Notes under the pieces: model-generated | Database searches by the model: none | What the model saw: the letters and a program-made list of their open reading frames with translations, nothing else | Told to the model about the DNA's origin: nothing | Position numbers and translations under genes: made by a program | In this document: piece after piece, positions 1-11,334 of the stretch | Numbering within the stretch: the first letter of the stretch is position 1 | How the letters are laid out: every line of letters begins with the position of its first letter | From: Bactrocera neohumeralis | Taxonomy: Eukaryota; Arthropoda; Insecta; Diptera; Tephritidae | Direction of reading: 5' to 3' | DNA: 64,000 nt | NCBI RefSeq assembly: GCF_024586455.1 | Contig: NC_065921.1 | Span: 1-64,000 of the forward strand

Positions 1-423
1 GGAAAAAAGGGGAAAAATACCCCCAAAAAAGAAATCACCCAGTGTCAGAAAATGTTGCTGACCAACTGACCCACCCTTCCCGGGGGGTTGCCAAAAAAAA
101 ATATCAAAAATCGACCTTTTTAAAATTTTTGGTTAATCATTCGATAATCGCTTTCCCTGCACTCATTTCCCTTTACTCTCTCCCCCCATTTCTTGTTTTC
201 CTTTTACCGTTTTAAAACCAAAAAGGGTCAAAAATTTGGTTTAAACTATTTCCCCCCAAATTTTTTTATAAAATTAATGTCAAATGGAATACCATTTAGA
301 TCAATGAAATTTAAAACATTTTAAAATTTTGGGAATAAACTCTTTTAAAAATCTCAAAAAAAATTGTAATTATGAACAAATATTTTTTGATAATTATTTA
401 ACGAACAATATTAAAATCCATAG
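1..423. other. Non-coding / low-quality-looking stretch before first fab1 exon
   Basis: No coding frame was found here. The first 300 bases are rich in homopolymers (runs of A, C, G and T side by side), which looks like poorly resolved long-read sequence or an assembly edge rather than a normal intron. The last 60 bases are AT-rich and end in a usable acceptor 'ccatag' just before position 424, so this is best read as intron sequence of fab1, whose upstream exons lie outside the window. Confidence 0.5.
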
Positions 424-3400
424 CATTTAGAAAAATGAATGAAGTTTCACAGAAGGTGGATGAGGAACTGGTTTTTAAAGATGCACTTGATTTAGAAAAC
501 CATCAAAGGCTGCCGGTACTATTTTGTAGTTTTTATTTTAATCCGAAGTCTGCTTCCTCTTTTTGCGCCCCACCCACTTTGTTAGACATGAAATTTTATG
601 GTCAACACGATATTATGCTTGGACAATTCTTGCAACGTTATTGTTGTCGGCTAAATTCGATATGTAAACTTTGCAATTTGCCAATGTTGGGGCATGTACG
701 CCGGTGAGTATATTGGTATGGGATGGAAACATTTTGACAAGTTGTATTTTATCCAATTACCATTTGCAGATACGTACATTCCATGGGATGTGTACAAGTC
801 TTTCTCAGCGAGGATAATATAAAAACCGATCCTAATCGTATTTTTTTTACCGCTTGGTGTACAATTTGCAATGAGATGACTCCGAGTGTACCGCTGTCCG
901 ACAATTCAAAATGCCTTTCTTTCGCAAAGTATCTGGAGCTTCGTTTTCATGGACATTTATATAAAAGGCGAACTATTATCAGCAGAAATTCCCCTTCAAT
1001 AAGCCCAAGCTGCATAGAATATAGTCAATGTCAGCATTCTCTCCATCGTGATTATGTACACTATTTCACCTATCGAGGCGTAGGGGCTAAATTTCAGTAT
1101 ACGCCAATTGAAGTTTGGGATATTGGATTACCTTCACTGATATTAGATTTAAAACCACTACAGTTTGATCATTTCAAATATGTGGAAGAAATCAAAACAT
1201 TTTCTATGAAGGGGCATGAAGTGTATACTCGCATTCATGAGCGTATTGCTGATCTTGCCACCGAGGATGATACTTTGGCGATAGTGCTTAATTTAAAGAC
1301 AGCGTTGAACAAAGATCATTTTATTTTTAAACAACATATCGAAATTGTACAAGCTTTACTCACTGAACCAAAAGCCAGTATACATGATATAAATGATGCG
1401 TTACTCATGTCTAAACGCGTACTGGCCGAAAGTATTGATTTATGGGGGCCAAGGGTACACGATATTGCGTTGGCACAAAAGGCGGTAACCAAACAACCAA
1501 CTCAGATGCATCCGGATTCTGTTACCGTTTGTACCGAAGATCTACATTCCGATTATTTGGATGCTTCACCGATAATGTCAGAAAGGCCTCGCTTGCTACG
1601 TGATGATACATATTTACAAATAGATGATAGCGCTGGCGAGAGATCAACAGTGGAGCAACTTCTTACGATTTCGGCGAATACCGATAAAAAATCTATTAAA
1701 AAAATACTGACTCAGCTTTTGCCTTCTGCTGGACCAGCAAATTTGCTTCAATCACCTTTTTCGTCACAAGAACATTATACATTACCATTGGGAGCATTTC
1801 CGATTCTGGTACACGATCAGGACTTGAGTTCGCTAATCGCATATAGTCTGACGTCAAGTGACTATCAAAAATCAATTGCCAATTTGGCAAACAGTAGTTT
1901 CTCTGAAAACAGTAGCGGTACTGGACTAGGTCATCCGCCAACTATGGATAGTGAAAATAGTCCTAGTTTGAAACGGAAACTACAAGACAAGTGGGTAAAA
2001 TAATTTTTTTGTTTTTACAAAAAACATATAATTTGACAAAGCTCTGTTGTTATTTTATTCTTATAGTTCACAAGAAGGAGATGAAAGCGACACACAAGAT
2101 GTTCCAAATAGTACCAATACCACAGAAGAAGAAAAGAGCAAATCAAAACGAATACTTCACACGTAGAATTAACATTCCATGATAACGGCAAACAATTTAC
2201 ATGTAAAATTTACTTTGCGAAAGAGTTCGATTTAATGCGAGTAAAAACATTAAGACCTCCAATTACTGAAAAATCATTATATAAAGATCTTCAGCAGAAG
2301 AAAAAACGTGAAGAGTTAAAAGTTTGCCAAAGCCGCAGTGGCCCTGAGATGGAATTGGTGCATAAACCCAGCGATATATATAACGCTACACAAGCAGACG
2401 CAACCAAACTAAATCGAAATGTTTTTGAGACAGAAATCGAGAAATGCCGTAATTGTTTGGCTCGTTCATTATGCAGCAGTGTACAATGGGAAGCAAGAGG
2501 TGGTAAATCTGGTTCAAGATTCTGTAAAACATTAGGTAAGTCAGAAATTTTACATCCATATTCTACTAATGAGTTGGTCCGTTCCTCCTAAGTCCTGGAG
2601 GAGTAGTCATCGTTAGCATGCGTGCGCTTGACGCGATTCTACGGCCTCACTGTTGATTCTTCCTCTAATGTATCATACTGTGTGGACTCCAGTTGCTTAC
2701 AGCGTAGTTTTGCCAATGCGGGACAAGTGCAGAAGAGATGCTCCATTGTTTCCCTGGTGCCCTGCTCTAGGCATTTCCTGCAGTTTTCTCGATCTGTCAG
2801 CACCATCTTGCGGGCGTGTGTCGCCACCAGACAATGACCAGTTAGTATTCCCATCATGCTCCTACAGTCGCTTCGATCAAGTGCCAATAGGAATACTGTG
2901 TACTTCCGATCTACCGATTTGCACATGACATTTGCAGTTTTGCACCCTGGTAGCTCATTCCATCGGGTTTTGATTTTCTGTATCATGCTTTTGTCGAGGT
3001 CGTCATATAGACATCGCATGGGTTTCCCAATGTTGTTCACGTTTTCGGATGTTTGACTTACGCCCTGGCACCCAGTAAAAGTTAAGTTGCTTACTTCTGA
3101 CAACATTTTCAACAGCTACCTTGCTTTCCAAGACACTTCTGGACGAAATGCGATACGAGGTTACTGCCTTGATTGCTGCTTGGCTGTCTACGTAGATGTT
3201 GACTTTGGAAATACCTATTAGAGGCCAGCTCCACTGCTTTTGCAATAGCAAAGACATCAGCCTGAAATATACTGCAGTGGTCCGTCAACTTGAAAGGTTG
3301 CCTTATGCCTATCAATCAAAACTCAAAAAAAGTGCTCTATTATTATAATTTTGAAGAAAATGCCAAATGAAAATTCATCTCAAATAATTTCTAAAATTAA

Positions 3401-3899
3401 ATTATTATATATATAATCATTTTATTATTTCAGATGACCGCTTTGTGTTGAAGGAAATGACTAAAGGAGATATTAATATTTTTGAAAATTTCGCTCCTAA
3501 TTATTTTGAGTATATCAGCAAATGTCAACAGCAAAATCAGCCCACATTACTGGCAAAAATTTTTGGAGTGTTTAAAGTTGTCGTAAAAAAAAAAAGAGTA
3601 CGTAAACTAAAATATAAAATCTAAATAATATTTTAATGTTCGTCTAAACCTCCGTCCGAGACTTTTACAGAGATAAAGCTATTCGTCGTCAAAGTCTACT
3701 TTATTTATGTAGTCATATCTGGTCTAATATTTATTTTTTAGTTCATTTGTGGAGAAATCATTGCTCGTTATGGAAAACCTTTTTTACGATTGTGATATCA
3801 AAAATAAATTCGACCTAAAGGGTTCTGAACGCAATCGAATGGTGGACCCCACTGATCAGCAAGGTGAAATAGTTTTGTTGGATGAAAATTTAGTTCAAA
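424..3899 (+). CDS. fab1: fab1 / PIKfyve phosphatidylinositol 3-phosphate 5-kinase, 3' part, exons A-E
   Basis: This enzyme makes PI(3,5)P2 on endosomal and lysosomal membranes; the 5' part of the gene lies outside the window. Suggested exons are 424-703, 770-1990, 2067-2535, 3434-3597 and about 3742 (or 3755)-3899. Exons A and B carry the cysteine/histidine CCR region, with recognisable 'NHQRLPVLFCSF', 'MKFYGQHDIMLGQFLQRYC' and 'SFAKYLELRFHGH'. Exon C opens the kinase domain ('VELTFHDNGKQFTCKIYF', then 'QWEARGGKSGSRF'). Exon D holds the ATP-binding lysine in 'DDRFVLKEM'. Exon E holds 'LLVMENLFY' and 'FDLKGSERNRMVDPT'. The B-C junction fits a gtgggt donor at 1991. Two oddities are seen. Exon C changes frame near 2131-2137, as if one A were missing. 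The D-E junction phase works only with the weak acceptor before 3755 or with an indel in the run of 11 A. Exon E ends in phase 1 and joins the exon at 22211. Family identity is secure. Confidence 0.93.
2590..3318 (-). mobile_element. LINE fragment (RNase H and C-terminal region), in fab1 intron 2536-3433
   Basis: On the minus strand two overlapping frames read as the end of a non-LTR retrotransposon polyprotein. First comes an RNase H domain ('DHCSIFQADVFAIAKAVELA', then 'IYVDSQAAIKAVTSY' and 'LNFYWVPG'). It is followed by a Cys/His-containing tail ('TGHCLVATHARKM', 'CRKCLEQGTRETMEHLFCTC'). The frames are broken by shifts, so the copy is dead. The endonuclease and reverse transcriptase are absent. 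The RNase H plus CCHC-like tail suits the R1/LOA/I-type LINE groups; the exact clade is not settled. Confidence 0.8.
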
Positions 3900-4316
3900 G
3901 TAAGTAAACCAAATGATTCATTTAAATTGACCTATTCGTGCATGTAAATTTAAAGACAAATATGTACTTATGTATGTATGCATGTGTATTTTTGCAACAT
4001 ATGGTATACAGAGTTAATTGACATACCTATATAAAGAGATGTATCGAATTATAACCTCGCAAACTTTCCATTTTCGATCTTTCCATTATCTAAAAAGTAA
4101 TAACCTTAAGGTAACAGTCCCGGCCTGAGTATGCTTAAACCTAAAAGTATAAATTTTTCGATTCTTCGACCATGTCCACTATCCCAAAATTATTTTGTTG
4201 CTTGAATGTATTGGCGACGTTTCTAAACTTGAGTTGTTATTTTGGCATCTACCTTTTCGCATAACCTTACTCATTCCATTCCTTCAAAACGTGTAGCTAT
4301 TAACACCTTCACTTAC

Positions 4317-4960
4317 TCTCTTCCAGCGCATTCATTGCAAGCTGTAACTTGAGTAAAAATTGAGATATCATGATGAAACTTGGTTCACGTATTCCTTGGC
4401 TCCATAAGAAGGTTAAGTTCGAAGATGGGCAAAATTGGCCCACTGCCACGCCCACAAAATGGCGGAAACCGAAAACCTATAAAGTGTCATAACTAAGCCA
4501 TAAATAAAGATATTAAAATGAAATTTGACACAAAGGATCGCATTAGGGAGGGGAAGCTGCACCGAGGCTTTTTTTTTAAATTGAAAATGGGCGTTGCCTC
4601 GTCGACTTATGGACCAAAAACCATATCTCAGGAACTACTTCACCGATTTCAAAGAAATTCGGTATATAATATTTTCTTAACACCCTGATGATATGTACGA
4701 AATATGGGTGAAATCGGTTAACAACCACGCCTTCTTCCAATATAACGCTATTTTGAATTCCATCTGATGCCTTCTCTGTATAATATATACATATGTACAT
4801 ACATTAGGAACTAATGATGATAGCGGAATAAAACTTTACACAAATACGGTATTTGAAAAATATGTAAATGACGGATAATGAAATCTCGATTATCACTTTA
4901 TCATGCGAGAGTATAAAATGTTCGGTGACACCCGAACTTAGCCCTTCCTTACTTGTTTTA
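4317..4960 (+). repeat. Dispersed non-coding repeat, copy in fab1 intron
   Basis: Non-coding. Blocks of this stretch recur elsewhere in the window. 'gcaagctgtaacttgag' and 'ccactgccacgcccacaaaa' return near 45485-45605. 'ctataaagtg(t/c)cataactaag' returns near 31842. The end, with 'aaaatgttcggtgacaccc' and 'cttagcccttccttacttg', returns at 39450-39500. I associate this signature with high-copy repeats of tephritid flies (inference). The stretch 3900-4316 before it is plain AT-rich intron with a short GTAT-type microsatellite near 3965-3990 and nothing else visible. Confidence 0.65.
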
Positions 4961-5000
4961 TTTTAAAAAGCTTGAATTCCTTTTAAATTTGAATTCGCTG

Positions 5001-5011
5001 TACTTCCCCAG
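5001..5011 (+). repeat. Target-site duplication of RTE copy 1 (left)
   Basis: 'tacttccccag' occurs at 5001-5011 directly before the element and again at 8278-8288 directly after its (AAG)n end. This defines both ends of the insertion. Confidence 0.85.
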
Positions 5012-8000
5012 TGTTGGAGGATGGAGTCATGTGTAGAAGTTCACGTAAGTGAGGAAAGTTCTCTGATTGCCATTCACTTGGGATTATCCAGAAACGATTC
5101 TTTTACACATGGCTCAAGCAGCTCACTACTTCCGGTCTTTGACCAAGTATCCTCTGGGTAGCCTAAGAACATCCGTTCGAAGGCGAGCTAAATGTAAGGC
5201 GAAACATTCCCTACAAGGGTTGTGCGCTGGGTTTGGGACCCGCCACGTAAAAAACACCCCCAGTGAAGAGCTACAACCAGCCTCGGATGAGAGACCCCCC
5301 TTTTGATGACGACCATGGCAAACGAAATAAGGACTACGAATTGAGGGCATGCACCTGGAATGTCCGGTCCCTTAATTGGGAAGGTGCCCGCTGGTTGATG
5401 TCCTCGTAAAGACAAAGGCTGACATCACCGCCGTCCAAGAAATGCGATGGACGGGACAAGGACAGAGACGAGTAGGTCCTTGTGACATTTACTACAGTGG
5501 CCATATAAAGGAGCGCAAGTTTGGTGTAGGATTCGTGGTGGGAGAGAGACTCCGTCGCCGAGTACTATCATTCACTGCGGTGAATGTACGTCTAGCCACA
5601 ATCCGCATCAAAGCGAGGTTCTTCAACATATCGCTGATTTGCGCCCACGCCCCGACGGAAGAGAAGGACGATGTGACCAAAGATGCCTTCTATGAGCGCT
5701 TGGAGCGCGCTTATGAGAGCTGCCCCCGCCACGATGTCAAAATCGTGCTTGGCGACTTTAACGCCAGGATGGGCAAAGAAGGTATATTTGGCACTACGGT
5801 CATTAAATTCAGCCTCCACGACGAAACATCCCCAAATGGGTTGAGGCTGATTGACTTCGCCGGGGCCCGAAATATGGTTATCTGTAGTACTAGATTCCAG
5901 CATAAGAAGATTCATCAAGCTACCTGGCTGTCTCCGGATCGAAAAACTACCAACCAGATCGATCATGTTGTGATAGACGGAAGACACGTCTCCAGTGTTT
6001 TAGATGTGCGTGCGCTCCGAGGTCCTAACATCGACTCGGACCACTATCTTGTTGCAGCTAAGATTCGCACCCGCCTCTGTGCAGCAAAAAACGCGCGCCA
6101 CCAAACACAAGGAAGGTTCGACGTCGAGAAGCTGCAATCACAACAGACAGCCGAACGATTTTCTACTCGGCTTGCACTCCTGCTCTCTGAGAGCACTCGT
6201 CAACAACTCGGTATAAGGGAACTGTGGGACGGCATTTCAAACTCCTTACGTACAGCTGCAACCGAAACCATTGGTTTTCGGAAAGGGCAAAAAGAACAGC
6301 TGGTACGACGAGGAGTGCCGTGTCGCAGCGGAGAGAAAACAGGCTGCCTACCTCGCAACGTTACGATCGACCACTACACGTGCGGGATGGGATAGATACC
6401 GAGAGTTGAAGAGGGAAGCGAGACGCATTTGTAGACAGAAGAAGAAAGAGGCTGAAATGCGTGAGTACGAAGAGCTTGATAAGCTGGCCGACAGGGGTAA
6501 TGCTCGAAAATTCTACGAAAAAATGCGGCGGCTTACGGAAGGTTTCAAGACCGGAGCGTATTCCTGTAGAACCCCCAAAGGTGATCTAGTCACTGATGCC
6601 CAGAGCATACTTAAATTATGGAGGGAACACTTCTCCAGCCTGCTGAATGGCAGTGAACGCACAACACCAGGAGAAGGAGAACCCGATTCCCCAATCGATG
6701 ACGATGGAGCAGACGTTCCATTACCCGACCATGAAGAAGTTCGAATAGCAATTGCCCGCCTGAAGAACAACAAAGCGGCAGGGGCCGACGGATTGCCGGC
6801 CGAGCTATTCAAACACGGCGGCGAAGAACTGATAAGGTGCATGCATCAGCTTCTTTGTAAAATATGGTCGGACGAAAGCATGCCCAACGATTGGAATTTA
6901 AGTGTGCTATGCCCAATCCATAAAAAAGGAGACCCCACAATCTGCGCCAACTACCGTGGGATTAGCCTCCTCAACATCGCATATAAGGTTCTATCGAGCG
7001 TATTGTGTGAAAGATTAAAGCCCACCGTCAACAAACTGATTGGACCTTATCAGTGTGGCTTCAGACCTGGCAAATCAACAACCGACCAGATATTCACCAT
7101 GCGCCAAATCTTGGAAAAGACCCGTGAAAAGAGAATCGACACACACCACCTCTTCGTCGATTTCAAAGCTGCTTTCGACAGCACGAAAAGGAGCTGCCTT
7201 TATGCCGCGATGTCTGAATTTGGTATCCCCGCAAAACTAATACGGCTGTGTAAACTGACGTTGAGTAACACCAAAAGCTCCGTCAGGATCGGGAAGGACC
7301 TCTCCGAGCCGTTCGATACCAAACGAGGTTTCAGACAAGGCGATTCCCTATCGTGCGACTTTTTCAACCTGCTTTTGGAGAAAATAGTTCGAGCCGCAGA
7401 ACTAAATAGAGAAGGTACCATCTTCTATAAGAGTGTACAGCTGTTGGCGTATGCCGATGATATTGATATCATCGGCCTCAACACCCGCGCCGTTAGTTCT
7501 GCTTTCTCCAGGCTGGACAAGGAAGCACAGAAAATGGGTCTGGTAGTGAACGAGGGCAAGACGAAGTATCTCCTGTCATCAAACAAACAGTCGTCGCATT
7601 CGCGACTTGGCACTCACGTCACTGTTGACAGTCATAACTTTGAAGTCGTAGATAATTTCGTCTATCTTGGAACCAGCGTAAACACCACCAACAATGTCAG
7701 CCTAGAAATCCAACGCAGGATAACTCTTGCCAACAGGTGCTACTTCGGACTGAGTAGGCAATTGAGAAGCAAAGTCCTCTCTCGACAAACAAAAACCAAA
7801 CTCTATAAGTCACTCATAATTCCCGTCCTGCTGTATGGTGCAGAGTCTTGGACGATGTCAACAACGGATGAGTCGACGTTGCGAGTTTTCGAGAGAAAAG
7901 TTCTGCGAAAGATTTATGGTCCTTTGCGCGTTAGCCACGGCGAATACCGCATTCGATGGAACGATGAGCTGTACGAGATATACGACGACATCGACATAGT

Positions 8001-8277
8001 TCAGCGAATTAAAAGACAGCGGCTACGCTGGCTAGGTCATGTTGTCCGGATGGACGAAAACACTCCAGCTCTGAAAATATTCGACGCAGTACCCGCCGGG
8101 GGAAGCAGAGGAAGAGGAAGACCTCCACTCCGTTGGAAGGACCAAGTGGAGAAGGACCTGGCTTCGCTTGGAATATCCAATTGGCGCCACGTAGCGAGAA
8201 GAAGAAGCGACTGGCGCGCTGTTGTTAACTCGGCTATAATCGCGTAAGCGGTTTCTACGCCAATTAAGAAGAAGAAG
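5012..8277 (+). mobile_element. RTE-like LINE, copy 1, nearly full length
   Basis: This is a 3.27-kb non-LTR retrotransposon with one long coding region (endonuclease then reverse transcriptase), a 5' leader beginning 'tgttggaggatggag', and a short 3' end that finishes in a short run of AAG units instead of poly(A). It is flanked by an 11-bp direct repeat. It matches the second copy at 12452-15867 along its length. The single ORF, APE-type endonuclease and simple-repeat tail are typical of the RTE clade (family knowledge; clade assignment is inferred). It lies in the large fab1 intron, in the same orientation as the gene. Confidence 0.9.
5287..8247 (+). pseudogene. RTE-like endonuclease-reverse transcriptase, copy 1, frame-disrupted
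   Basis: The coding region starts with 'MRDPPFDDDHGK'. An apurinic-type endonuclease follows ('CTWNVRS', 'ITAVQEMRWTGQG', 'VLGDFNARMG', 'NQIDHVVID', 'SDHYLV'). The reverse transcriptase then shows 'AGADGLPAELF', 'YRGISLLNIAYKVLS', 'GFRPGKSTTDQIF' and the catalytic 'LLAYADDIDIIG'. A C-terminal 'RQRLRWLGHVVRM' segment closes the protein. Against copy 2, seven bases are missing near 5385-5395, and an extra A sits in the run near 6290-6296. The endonuclease is therefore readable in one frame (about 5376-6395) and the reverse transcriptase in another (6271-8247). As sequenced it would not make a single protein. Confidence 0.88.
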
Positions 8278-8288
8278 TACTTCCCCAG
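8278..8288 (+). repeat. Target-site duplication of RTE copy 1 (right)
   Basis: Second copy of 'tacttccccag', matching 5001-5011. Confidence 0.85.
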
Positions 8289-8367
8289 ATTTGAATACCT
8301 TATGTCCAGATCGGTCTAAGTATTACCTTATAAATTAACAACTTAATCTTCAGACTAAGTTCGGATC

Positions 8368-8815
8368 TTAGCCTAAGGACATCTGAAGTTTTTTAGAAGC
8401 AGTATTAGGGTCGCCACTTGATGCTAGCAGTGCAGTATCATCAGCATAGGTTGCCTTCATTGTCGAGTCAGAGTTGATCACTGGAAGGTCTGCTTCACTG
8501 TCCTGGCGCACGCCAGCGCGAACAGGTCTCAAACCTAACTCCGACTCAGTATCACGACATATAACGTAGAACGTCCGATTGTGCAATGCATAAGGCAAAA
8601 GCCTGCGTAAAAATATTCTTTCGAATACTTTCGAAATAATTACCAGTGAACTAATTAGTCGATAAGAATTAACCATATGTTCAGGTTTTTCGAGTTTAAG
8701 AATTAAGATAACCTCAGCACATTTCCATTGTTTTAAACTCAATAAAGATTTTGTCAACCTTACCACTGGTGGGTGGAAATGATCAAGTCTTTTGTCGACT
8801 GATCTTTCATTCTAA
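8368..8815 (-). mobile_element. Jockey-type LINE reverse transcriptase fragment
   Basis: The minus strand reads as a reverse transcriptase piece: 'WKCAEVILILKLEKPEH', 'SYRLISSLVIISKVFERI', then, after an internal deletion, the catalytic-site region 'MKATYADDTALLASSGDP'. The motif order and wording fit jockey-clade elements. The fingers/palm section between 'LLPYALHN' and 'SDSTMKATYADD' is mostly missing, so the fragment is dead. It may belong to the same old element as 11335-12060, with the Tc1-like element between them, but their order does not prove this. Confidence 0.78.
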
Positions 8816-8816
8816 T

Positions 8817-9490
8817 TATACCCTGAACAGGTTAAGTTTGTCACGAAGTTTGTAACACCCAGAAGGAAGGGTCGGAGACCCTATAAAGTATATATATAAA
8901 TGATCAGTATGTCGAGCTGAGTCGGTTTACCCATGTCCGTATGTCTGTCTGTCCGTCTGTCTGTATATATACGAACTAGTCCCTCAGTTTTTAAGATATC
9001 GTTTTGAAATTTTGCAAACGTCATTTTCTCTTCAAGAAGCTGCTCATTTGTCGGAACTGCCGATATCGGACCACTATAACATAGCTGCCATATAAACTGA
9101 ACGATTAGAATCAAAGGCTTGTATGGAAAACTTTTACATTTGACAATGTATATTCACGAAATTTGGTATAGATTATTTTCTAAGGCAACAATGTAATCTC
9201 CGAAGAAATTGTTCAGATCGGTTAATTATAGCATATAGCTACCATACAAACTGAACGATCGGAATCAAATGCTTGCATGGAAAATTTTTGCATTTGACGT
9301 GGTATCTTCACGAAATTTGGTATAGATTATTTTCTAAGACAACAATGTAATCTCCAAAAAAATTGTTCAGAACGAATTACTATAGCATATAACTTCCATA
9401 TAAACTGAGCACATAGTTACTAAGAGAAATGCACCTGTGAAGGGTATTTAGCTTCGGTGCAACCGAGTTTAACGTTTTTTCTTGTTTTTA
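8817..9490 (+). repeat. Dispersed non-coding repeat with internal duplication
   Basis: It begins 'tataccctgaacagg' and ends near 'gcttcggtgcaaccgag', with a 'tgtctgtctgtccgtctgtc' tract near 8941-8965. A related start ('tataccctgaagaggg') occurs at 44815. Inside, a unit of roughly 150 bp occurs twice in tandem (about 9119-9270 and 9271-9410), both with 'cacgaaatttggtatagatt' and 'aacaatgtaatctcc'. No coding. Between 9490 and 9890 there is only AT-rich DNA with tgtgtgtg and tatgtatg microsatellite tracts. Confidence 0.6.
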
Positions 9491-9892
9491 TTTGATATTT
9501 TCATTGCTTATCTCCAAATTTTAAAACTATCTTAAATAACTAAATACATATATGTGTGTATGTTTGTATGTATTTCAGCATATAGTTTATTGCTGCTTGA
9601 CATGGGGTTGTTTTCAAGTGTACAATTTAATACATGTATGTGTGTGTGTGTGTTTAATGTTATCTGATCTGTAAATTTATGACTTGTCTTTACCAATGCA
9701 TTCTTATTATTATTTGATGCGTATTGCATGTAAATGCATGAGTATGTTTATGTACATAATTATGTCTGTATATACATTAATTAATATATAAATAGATATT
9801 TATATTATGTAGAATTTTGGCTTTGCTGATAAGTAAGCATGTTCAATGATATGTGAACATTCATTGCGATGGGAACCACAAAGTTTGAGCAT

Positions 9893-11325
9893 CCAATGAT
9901 GGCACTCTCCAATCATAAAGTGAACATCTTAAAAATGATACATACATATGATACATAAAATTAAAGGAAAAATCTTCTATACTATTTTTGGAAACTTAAA
10001 AATAGTAATAAATTTATTCACTGCGTAAAATTTAGAGAAATAACTCTCAACATACAAAATTCGTTCCACACAACTAACCGGAAAATTACAAGAAGTAAGC
10101 TTCTACAAGTAACTGTACTTCTGATCGTTGTGGAATTCCACTTGAACAAACACTGAATATTCTTTTCTGTATATTAGTAGTAACCGGTAAGTTTGTGAGT
10201 AAGCTACACGACAATATGACGCCCCCGCGTTCTCATACTTGTACCGAAATTCGGAAGATAATTATTCAGTTACGGGAAGAAGGAAAATCATTAAAGATAT
10301 TTCGGAGATTGTGAAAAGGAGTACTTCAACTGTCTTTGATTATATAAAAATTGTTGAAAAAGATCCCTTTTCCTCGGAGGAAAATGTTAGAAACATATTG
10401 AAAAATGAAAAAGGGAATAAGGTTTCAGCTAAAACAATTCGCCGCACACTTAGAAGCTTCGATTTACATGGTAGAGCAGTTATAAAAAAGCCGTACATAT
10501 CCTAAAAAAAATAGAAAGAAAAGTCTAGAATTTACGAAATTGCACTTAAAAAAGCCTGATGAGTTTTGGCAAAGGATAATTGGCAGAATTTTGATTTGGT
10601 AATCATAAAACAGTATTATTTTTTCTTTTTCAAGGTTCTTTTCACAGGCGAAAGCAAGTTTAACTTGCAGGGATCTGATGGCTGAAGTTTTGTATGGCGG
10701 CGTCCTAACGAAACTTACTTGCCAAAACATACTAGGGCAACACTTAAGCACGGTTGTGGGTCAGTAATGGTTTGGGGATGTATATTGGTCATGTGTCGCA
10801 TTGGAAAATTAAAGGCAATTTTATATTTTACCAAGACAACAATCCGAAGCACAAATCGAAGATTGCTCGTACTTGGTTAATATACAATTGCCCTCATGTA
10901 CTGGATACACCTGCCCAATCTCCAGATCTGAACGTTATTGAGCACGTATGACAAGAAGTCAGTCGAAAAGTGTACCAAAGGCAGTATTCCAATGTTGTTG
11001 GGCTCAAAACGGCTATTTTGGAAGCTTAGAACGCAATACCACCAGAATTTTGTCAAAAACTTATCGCCTCTATACCAAGGCGACTAGAAGCAGTTTTATC
11101 TGCAAAAGGATATGCTACGAAATGTTAGTAATCATTAGCTTTTTAAAAAATCCGGTTAGTTGTGTGGAACTAATTTTGTATGTTGAGCGTTATTTCTTTA
11201 AGTTTTACGCTGTGAGTTAATTTTTTATTACTTTCAAGCTTCCAAAAATAAAATAGAAATTTCCCTTTATTTTGATGTATCATTCTTAAGATTTTTACTT
11301 TATGATTGGATGGTGCCATCATTGG
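9893..11325 (+). mobile_element. Tc1-like DNA transposon with long (about 200 bp) inverted repeats
   Basis: The left arm (about 9893-10090) and right arm (about 11145-11325) are inverted repeats. Matching pieces are 'ccaatgatggcac', 'ccaatcataaagt', 'ctcaacatacaaaatt' and 'ccacacaactaaccgga' on the left, all found reversed on the right. Between them lies a decayed transposase. Inverted repeats of this length occur in Tc1-superfamily groups such as Minos, S and Paris (family knowledge). The outer ends are not exact, because flanking TA dinucleotides could not be fixed. The element abuts a jockey fragment on its right, and probably inserted into it. Confidence 0.8.
10216..11115 (+). pseudogene. 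Tc1-like transposase, degenerate
   Basis: The start 'MTPPRSHTCTEIRKIIIQL' and, after a frame shift, 'KDISEIVKRSTSTVFDYI' form the paired helix-turn-helix region. Later frames give 'GESKFNLQGSDG' (first catalytic region, E where D is expected), 'GCGSVMVWGC', and 'SPDLNVIEHV' at about 10920-10948 (last catalytic region). Several frameshifts and in-frame stops separate these blocks, so no full protein can be made. Confidence 0.8.
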
Positions 11326-11334
11326 CAATGCACG

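Noticed and set aside
1696..1941. Minus-strand open frame inside the fab1 exon
   Set aside because: It is antisense to clear fab1 coding sequence.
5126..5415. Open frames on the minus strand of the RTE-like element (also 5592-5987, 12715-12954, 13042-13437)
   Set aside because: They mirror the well-supported endonuclease and reverse transcriptase on the plus strand and have no family wording of their own.
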